DNA from: Bacillota bacterium
GTDB lineage: Bacteria; Bacillota; Clostridia; TANB77; CAG-465
Reading direction: 5' to 3'
NCBI GenBank assembly: GCA_023410645.1
Contig: JAEYPQ010000018.1
Location: 62,001-126,000 of the forward strand
DNA: 64,000 bases
Part shown: piece after piece, positions 58,920-64,000 of the stretch
Layout of the letters: every line of letters begins with the position of its first letter
Numbering within the stretch: position 1 is the stretch's first letter
The notes under the pieces: model-generated
What the model saw: the letters and a program-made list of their open reading frames with translations, nothing else
What the model was told of the DNA's origin: nothing
The model's database searches: none
Made by a program: the position numbers and the translations under genes

Positions 58920-59216
58920 ATGTACAAAAAGAGAGGACGAGATTTTACCAAAAATGAGAAGATTGTTGATCGTATTATTAGAGGGGCGGAATATTTTATT
59001 ACTAACGATTCAACAGTACGTGAAACGGCAAGAGCTTTTGGAGTTAGCAAGAGCACAATACACAAGGATTTAACAGAACGGTTACAATATTTAAATCCTA
59101 TAATGTTTTATAAGGCAAGAGAGGTTCTTGACAAAAATCTAGATGAACGCGCACTTAGAGGTGGAAATGCAACAAAGAGAAAGTATGAAGAATTAAAAGA
59201 AAAGATGAGCGCCTAA
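58920..59216 (+). CDS. spoIIID: sporulation regulator SpoIIID
   Basis: The 98-residue protein has the SpoIIID pattern: VRETARAFGVSKSTIHKDLTERL (helix-turn-helix), NPIMFYKAREVLDKNLDERALRGG and a basic C-terminus. It is a mother-cell regulator that turns the sigma-E programme toward sigma-K. GGAAGGGG precedes the ATG. It is a single gene. Confidence 0.97.
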   Translation: MYKKRGRDFTKNEKIVDRIIRGAEYFITNDSTVRETARAFGVSKSTIHKDLTERLQYLNPIMFYKAREVLDKNLDERALRGGNATKRKYEELKEKMSA

Positions 59217-59223
59217 AAATAAT

Positions 59224-59257
59224 AAAAACGGTTGAAGTAATTTATTCAACCGTTTTT
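59224..59257. terminator. bidirectional terminator after spoIIID
   Basis: AAAAACGGTTGAA pairs with TTCAACCGTTTTT between the convergent spoIIID and hlyIII-like genes. Confidence 0.85.
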
Positions 59258-59265
59258 CCTGTTTA

Positions 59266-59910
59266 TTATACTAAATAAATCATTACAGATATAAAATGAC
59301 AAACTGTACCTGCAAGTACAAATAAATGCCAAATTGAATGAAAGTATTTTATATTTTTAAACAAGTAAAATATTGTTCCAACTGTATACAAGATACCACC
59401 TGCTATAAGTAAGTAAACTGCATTTATGCAATTAGTCATATTAAGTATTTTTACAATATTTGGCATAGCTATAACAATCATCCAGCCCATTAATATATAT
59501 AGTATAGTTTTCAATACTCTAAATCTCTCAATAAATATAGTGCTAAGAACTATACCTAATATTGCTAGAAACCATATTGCGCCAAATATGATCCAACCAA
59601 TCATACCATCTTGTCTTAATATTAGAAGTGTAAATGGTGTATATGTACCAGCAATAAGTAGATAAATTGAAGCATGATCAAATATTTTAAATACTTTCTT
59701 TGCACGTGTATGCATAAGTGCATGATATAATGTAGATGAAGTATATAATAAAACGAGAGTAGTACCGTAAATAGCAACACTAACCACGTGCCAAACAGTT
59801 CCATATATAGCAGCAAGGACAATCATAAGTGTTAATGCTACAATGGAAAATAGAACTCCAATTCCGTGTGTAATTGAATTGGCAATTTCTTCACCCTTTG
59901 AATATTTCAT
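59266..59910 (-). CDS. hemolysin III / YqfA-type membrane protein
   Basis: The 214-residue protein has seven membrane helices and the PAQR/HlyIII motifs: GEEIANSITHGIGVLF, SSTLYHALMH, FDHASIYLLIAGTYTPF and HSIWHLFVLAGTVCHF. The His and Asp residues can bind zinc. It is possibly a lipid hydrolase; a real haemolytic role is not implied. It lies 22 nt after tyrS in the same direction. Confidence 0.93.
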   Translation of the reverse strand: MKYSKGEEIANSITHGIGVLFSIVALTLMIVLAAIYGTVWHVVSVAIYGTTLVLLYTSSTLYHALMHTRAKKVFKIFDHASIYLLIAGTYTPFTLLILRQDGMIGWIIFGAIWFLAILGIVLSTIFIERFRVLKTILYILMGWMIVIAMPNIVKILNMTNCINAVYLLIAGGILYTVGTIFYLFKNIKYFHSIWHLFVLAGTVCHFISVMIYLV

Positions 59911-59932
59911 AAATATCCTCCAATTAATATTA

Positions 59933-61189
59933 TTAGATAATCTCTAACTTAATAAAAACTTTTTTTCCTTTTTTTATTACTATATAATTTTCGTTAATAT
60001 CTTTAAAATTAATTGTATATAATACATCAGTTATTTTTTCATCATTAACAGATATACCACCCTGTTCTATTAAAGTTCTTGCTTGACTTTTTGATGGTGC
60101 AATATTAGTTAATAATAAAGCATCCACAAGTGATAGTTCTGAATTTGAATCTAAAGTAGTTTTTTCAATAGTTATAGTTGGCATATTGTCAATATCTACA
60201 GTTTTTTCGAATAGAGCTTCAGATGTTTTCTTAGCTTCTGCTGCTGCTTGCTCTCCGTGAATTAGTTTTGTAATTTCAAATGCAGCTATTTTTTTAGCTT
60301 CATTAATTTCACTATCTTTTAATGATGAAAGTCTTTCAACTTCTTCCATTGGTAAATATGTAAGCATTCTTAGGACATCTCTTACCTCTGTATCTGCAAT
60401 ATTTCTCCAATATTGGTAAAAGTCATAAGGACTTGTTTTTTCAGCATCTAACCATAAAGCACCTTTTTCGGTCTTACCCATTTTCTTACCTTCTGAATTT
60501 AAAAGTAGAGGACAAGTTAGACAAAAACTACCATTTTGATGAATCTTACGTATAAGTTCAACACCTGCAAGCATATTAGACCATTGATCATCTCCGCCAA
60601 TTTCTAAGTTACAATTTTTATTTTCAAAAAGTTGTAAAAAATCATAGCTTTGCATTAACATATAGTTTAATTCAAAAAATGTAAGTCCTTTTTCCATACG
60701 CTGTTTAAAACATTCAGCTGCTAACATTCTGTTAACATTGAAATGTATGCCATATGTACGTATAAAATCCATATAATTTAAATCTAAAATCCAATCAGCA
60801 TTATTTACTATTATTGCCGCATTTTCACCTTCAAAAGAGATAAATCTACTAACTTGTTTAATTATTTTATCTACATTTTTTGAAATATCTTCTCTAGTTA
60901 ACATTTTTCTCATGTCAGTTTTTCCACTTGGATCACCTATTAGAGCAGTTCCACCTCCAACAAGTATTATTGGTCTATGTCCACATTTTTGAAAGTAAGA
61001 CATCATCATAAGTGGAATAAAATGTCCAATATGTATGCTATCAGCAGTTGGATCTATTCCAAGATATAAAGAAATCTTTTCTTTTTCAACCAATTGTTTA
61101 AATTCATCTTCAAATGTTAATTGTTTTATTAATTCTCTTTCTTTTAAAACATCGTATATCGACGTGCTATTATCTATATTTTTTATCAT
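59933..61189 (-). CDS. tyrS: tyrosyl-tRNA synthetase
   Basis: The 418-residue enzyme has the class I motifs HIGHFIPLMMM near residue 54 and KMGKT (KMSKS equivalent) near residue 235, plus SYDFLQLFENKNCNLEIGGDDQWSNM and a C-terminal S4 RNA-binding domain (SQARTLIEQGGISVNDEK). It charges tRNA-Tyr. AGGAGGAAAAA precedes the ATG. No T-box leader was seen in the 130 nt upstream, although many Firmicute tyrS genes have one. Confidence 0.97.
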   Translation of the reverse strand: MIKNIDNSTSIYDVLKERELIKQLTFEDEFKQLVEKEKISLYLGIDPTADSIHIGHFIPLMMMSYFQKCGHRPIILVGGGTALIGDPSGKTDMRKMLTREDISKNVDKIIKQVSRFISFEGENAAIIVNNADWILDLNYMDFIRTYGIHFNVNRMLAAECFKQRMEKGLTFFELNYMLMQSYDFLQLFENKNCNLEIGGDDQWSNMLAGVELIRKIHQNGSFCLTCPLLLNSEGKKMGKTEKGALWLDAEKTSPYDFYQYWRNIADTEVRDVLRMLTYLPMEEVERLSSLKDSEINEAKKIAAFEITKLIHGEQAAAEAKKTSEALFEKTVDIDNMPTITIEKTTLDSNSELSLVDALLLTNIAPSKSQARTLIEQGGISVNDEKITDVLYTINFKDINENYIVIKKGKKVFIKLEII

Positions 61190-61382
61190 TTTTTCCTCCT
61201 AAATTAAGTATGCATTAAATATCAAATATTATATCACATACGTATAAAAAAATAAAGTATATGAATTAATATGATTATACATTTATAAAAATAGCATACA
61301 ATATATTTAATTAATTAAAACAAATAGGTTGAAAAAAAAGCATAAATATAGTAATATTATATACGAGGGGTGGATCTTGCAT

Positions 61383-61955
61383 ATGAACAAAAGAGATATA
61401 GAAAAAAATAATAAAAAAGATAATAACGTTGGATTTTTCAGAAGATTAGTAAGAAACTTCTATCCAACTTATATATATGAAAAAGTAGAAAATATACCAT
61501 ATAAATTAATTACTGAAAACAATATAAGATTAATATTAATTGATATGGATAATACTTTAGTAAATAATAAGTACATATATAATAAAAAACTGAAAAAATG
61601 GATTGATGGAATAAAAGAAAAAGGAGTAAATTTATGCATTTTTAGTAACTCACCTATTGAGGATAGAGTAAGAAGAATAGCAAATGAACTTGGTATGGAA
61701 TATAAATTTAATGTCTCTAAACCAAGAATTAAAGGTTTCAAAAAGGTATTAGAGGAAACAGAAATAAATAAAGAACAAATTTTAATGATAGGTGATCAAA
61801 TTTTTACTGATGTTTGGGGTGGCAATAGATTTGGCATAAAAACTATTTTAGTAACTCCAATAGGTGAAAAAGAGTGGATTTTAACTAAGATAAAAAGACC
61901 ACTTGAAAGAGTTGTTTTAAAACATTATTTTAAGAAAAAGGGAGTGATTAAATAA
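61383..61955 (+). CDS. YqeG-family HAD phosphatase
   Basis: The 190-residue protein has HAD motifs LIDMDNTLV (DxDxT), IFSNS, Lys in KPRIKGF and MIGDQIFTDVWGGNRFG, as in YqeG, a relative of the phosphatidylglycerophosphate phosphatase GEP4. GAGGGGTGG lies before ATG 61383; an upstream ATG-less extension to 61329 was rejected. It starts a rightward operon and overlaps the next gene by one base. Confidence 0.88.
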   Translation: MNKRDIEKNNKKDNNVGFFRRLVRNFYPTYIYEKVENIPYKLITENNIRLILIDMDNTLVNNKYIYNKKLKKWIDGIKEKGVNLCIFSNSPIEDRVRRIANELGMEYKFNVSKPRIKGFKKVLEETEINKEQILMIGDQIFTDVWGGNRFGIKTILVTPIGEKEWILTKIKRPLERVVLKHYFKKKGVIK

Positions 61956-62698
61956 TGCAATTTATTCCATACATAGTTATTAGTTTGCTTGCAATAGTAT
62001 TTGGACAGGCAGTAGCACATGTAAATAAAAAAATACCTCCTTTAGTATCTGAAGAAATAAAGTATAATGAGTTTTTTAAATCTTTAAGAAATGATTTTAA
62101 AGTAGATGTTAAATATACTTTAATTTTTTTGATAATTTTTAATTTACTTATATATTTTGTTGGAAATAATATAACAACATATTTATATACATTGATAATA
62201 TTTTCACTTGCAATGGTTTTTTCTGTTGATTATAGATTTGAATTAATACCTGATGAATGCCACTATATTATATTATTTGCAGGAGTTATTAATTTTTTCT
62301 TGAACTTATCTTTATGGTGGGATCATTTACTTGGAGCAATAATAGGTGGGGCTATATTTTGGGGGCTTGGTGGACTAGCATTAATTATATTTAAAAAAGA
62401 TGGAATGGGCTTTGGAGATGTGAAATTAATGGCAGCACTTGGGTTTATGTTTGGTATAAAAGATATATTAGTTATATCACTTGTTTCATTTTTTATTGGA
62501 GCAATAATAGGTGGTCTTCTTTTAATACTTAGAAAAAAGGAAGCAACTAGTTATATACCATTTGGACCTTTTATAGTTGCTGCAACAATAATTTTAATGT
62601 TTATCGGACCAGATTACATTATAGAAATGTATTTGTCACTTTGCGGATTTTTAAGCATTAAGATGACAGATTTAATATATTACATTTCAAATAGATAA
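61955..62698 (+). CDS. type IV prepilin peptidase-like protein without methylase domain
   Basis: The 247-residue membrane protein has the A24 aspartyl protease residues: Asp in VDYRFELIPDE and the GxGD-type motif GMGFGDVKLM. The N-terminal methyltransferase domain with paired CxxC of PilD/ComC is replaced by a short segment without Cys. So it may cut leader peptides without methylating them. No pilin genes are adjacent. Confidence 0.82.
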   Translation: MQFIPYIVISLLAIVFGQAVAHVNKKIPPLVSEEIKYNEFFKSLRNDFKVDVKYTLIFLIIFNLLIYFVGNNITTYLYTLIIFSLAMVFSVDYRFELIPDECHYIILFAGVINFFLNLSLWWDHLLGAIIGGAIFWGLGGLALIIFKKDGMGFGDVKLMAALGFMFGIKDILVISLVSFFIGAIIGGLLLILRKKEATSYIPFGPFIVAATIILMFIGPDYIIEMYLSLCGFLSIKMTDLIYYISNR

Positions 62699-62730
62699 TT
62701 ATCAAGGTTATACTTGCAAGGAGAAAAATT

Positions 62731-63585
62731 GTGATTTTTAATAACTATATAACATATATAATAATATTTTTAATAGCATCACTTTTATTTGCGAGGTACT
62801 ATAAAGTATCTGCAACAAAAGCTAAAAAAGATGGTGCACTCACTGTATTATTAGAGTTTCAGGCTGGATTAATTAGCTTGTTTCTTATACCATTTTTTGA
62901 ATTTAAAATATCACATGATATAAGAGTATATATACTCTTAGGACTATCTGTGATTTTTTATGCTATTAATGATAGAATTAATACAAAAATTAGAAAAAGT
63001 TTAGAAATATCAATAGTTACAATATTAAGACAACTATCGAGTGTATTTATGATATTTTTTGGATTAATATTTTTTAAAGAGGAGTTTATATTACAAAAAT
63101 TTATTGGTTCATTATTAATTATTTTTAGTAATGTACTTGTATTTTGGGATAAAGATAAAATAAAAATTAATAGAGATGTAGTATTTGGAATATTTGCAAA
63201 TATATGTGTATCTATGGCAATGTTTTTGGATGTAAATATATCAAAAGGATTTAACTTACCTTTATATATTGGAATTACTTTAATAATTCCATCAATTTTA
63301 ATATTTTTAGTTGAAAGAATAAAAATTTGTGATATAATAGGTGAGTATAAATTTGGAGAGAAAAAAGCTATTATACTAACAAGTATTTCATGGAGCATTA
63401 TGGTATTTTCTCAACTTAGAGCTTATCAATTAGGACAAGTTACAATAGTTGCACCACTTTGTGCACTATCAGTGATTATTAATGTAATTGCAGGAATATT
63501 GTTCTTTAGTGAAAAAGAAAATATATTAAAGAAAATAATTTCAGCAATTTTAATAACTATAAGTGTAATTTTGATAAGTGTTTAG
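62731..63585 (+). CDS. EamA/DMT-type transporter
   Basis: The 284-residue protein has about ten membrane helices in two related halves (TILRQLSSVFMIFFGLIFFKEEF and QLGQVTIVAPLCALSVIINVIAGILFFSEKEN), typical of drug/metabolite transporters of the EamA family. The substrate is unknown. It starts with GTG after AAGGAG. It is in the yqeG operon. Confidence 0.82.
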   Translation: MIFNNYITYIIIFLIASLLFARYYKVSATKAKKDGALTVLLEFQAGLISLFLIPFFEFKISHDIRVYILLGLSVIFYAINDRINTKIRKSLEISIVTILRQLSSVFMIFFGLIFFKEEFILQKFIGSLLIIFSNVLVFWDKDKIKINRDVVFGIFANICVSMAMFLDVNISKGFNLPLYIGITLIIPSILIFLVERIKICDIIGEYKFGEKKAIILTSISWSIMVFSQLRAYQLGQVTIVAPLCALSVIINVIAGILFFSEKENILKKIISAILITISVILISV

Positions 63586-63618
63586 GTTTGTAATTTTTGA
63601 AATTTAGGAGATGATTTT

Positions 63619-64000
63619 ATGAAAGTGCTATTTGCTACGACTAATCCAGCAAAGATAGAGTACTATTATGATCAACTAAAGAAAAAAGGTATTGAGTTAC
63701 TTATACCTAAAGATTTAAATTTAGAATTAGAAGTTGAAGAAACAGGAACGGATGCAATTGAAAATGCTATAATTAAAGCAAGGGCTTTTCATGAGGCAAC
63801 TGGTTTAACAACAATTGCAATGGATGATACTTTATTTATTGAAGGTCTTCCAGATGAGGAGCAACCTAAAACACATGTTAGAAGAGTAAATGGAAAAAGA
63901 TTAAATGATGTGGAAATGATTGAACACTATACTTCTATTGCAAAGAAGCTTGGTGGACAAGCAAATGGATATTGGTTACATGGTGTCGCAGTATGTAAAG
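63619..64000 (+). CDS. non-canonical purine NTP pyrophosphatase, RdgB/HAM1 family (partial)
   Basis: The 127 visible residues start KVLFATTNPAKIEYYYDQL, with TGTDAIENAIIKARAFHEATGL and AMDDTLFIEGL, the RdgB/HAM1 fold that removes dITP and XTP from the nucleotide pool. The family signature SGL-type loop is DDT here. It is cut by the window end. TAGGAG lies 8 nt before ATG 63619. It follows the transporter gene by 33 nt, probably in the same operon. Confidence 0.88.
   Translation, partial: MKVLFATTNPAKIEYYYDQLKKKGIELLIPKDLNLELEVEETGTDAIENAIIKARAFHEATGLTTIAMDDTLFIEGLPDEEQPKTHVRRVNGKRLNDVEMIEHYTSIAKKLGGQANGYWLHGVAVCK

Noticed and set aside
61190..61328. T-box leader before tyrS
   Set aside because: The conserved T-box antiterminator sequence and a terminator hairpin are not present in the space available.
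1..64000. CRISPR arrays, IS elements, rRNA genes, prophage structural genes
   Set aside because: No regularly spaced repeats, transposase motifs, rRNA segments or capsid/tail proteins were seen on reading through.

Overview
The window is a very AT-rich stretch of a Gram-positive, endospore-forming chromosome, most likely an anaerobic member of the Clostridia. This rests on Shine-Dalgarno sites before almost every gene, zinc-type S14, separate secD and secF, sporulation genes (spo0A, spoIIID, an alpha/beta SASP, a SpoIID-family protein), a fermentative D-lactate dehydrogenase, and no visible respiratory genes. The species cannot be named from sequence alone.

Layout. 1-10.8 kb: S10-spc ribosomal protein superoperon from rpsJ to secY, with a promoter and structured leader; rpmD (L30) is missing and a terminator directly follows secY. 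10.8-14.3 kb: an unknown helical protein, a SASP, spo0A with a Spo0A box, a small ribbon-helix-helix-like protein, and a thioredoxin-CcdA pair. 14.3-21.1 kb: gdpP-rplI-dnaB-tilS-ftsH. 21.2-30.3 kb: rpsB-tsf behind a structured leader, an iron alcohol dehydrogenase, a TipA-type MerR regulator with a 19-bp-spacer promoter, pyrH, a PH-like membrane protein, secD-secF, tspO and an unknown gene.

30.4-37.9 kb is the accessory region. A tRNA-Leu(UAA) carries a 5.4-kb integrated mobilizable element bounded by a 57-bp copy of its 3' half. The element has a wrecked XRE-regulator/integrase remnant, an ECF sigma/DUF4179 anti-sigma pair as cargo, a MobA/VirD2-type relaxase with a second ORF nested inside it, a MobC-like protein, an oriT candidate and a RepA_N-type initiator. 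Beyond it lie a DUF805 gene, an amber-interrupted small ORF, a Cys-rich small protein behind a sigma-K-like promoter, and a decayed third copy of the tRNA-Leu 3' region, suggesting repeated insertions at one site.

37.9-52 kb: a frameshifted M23 peptidase gene, an FkbM methyltransferase, a large anchored protein of unknown function, an exosporium-like protein, a 3-methyladenine glycosylase, a three-gene ABC operon behind an operator-like dyad, a two-domain metallophosphoesterase with a hairpin leader, ldhA with a Spo0A box inside its promoter, a SpoIID-family protein and dCMP deaminase. 52-58.6 kb: a BceRSAB-type peptide-sensing/detoxification module with a 26-nt palindrome before bceA, two tiny membrane-protein genes, and a degenerate GIY-YIG/DUF4357 protein. 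58.6-64 kb: tRNA-Glu(CUC), spoIIID, a HlyIII-family protein, tyrS, a yqeG-type phosphatase, a short prepilin-peptidase-like protein, an EamA-type transporter and the start of an rdgB/HAM1 gene cut by the window end.

Exact Spo0A boxes lie upstream of spo0A, of the anchored protein at 40.3 kb and inside the ldhA promoter, hinting that sporulation control extends to fermentation. No CRISPR array, insertion sequence or rRNA gene was seen.
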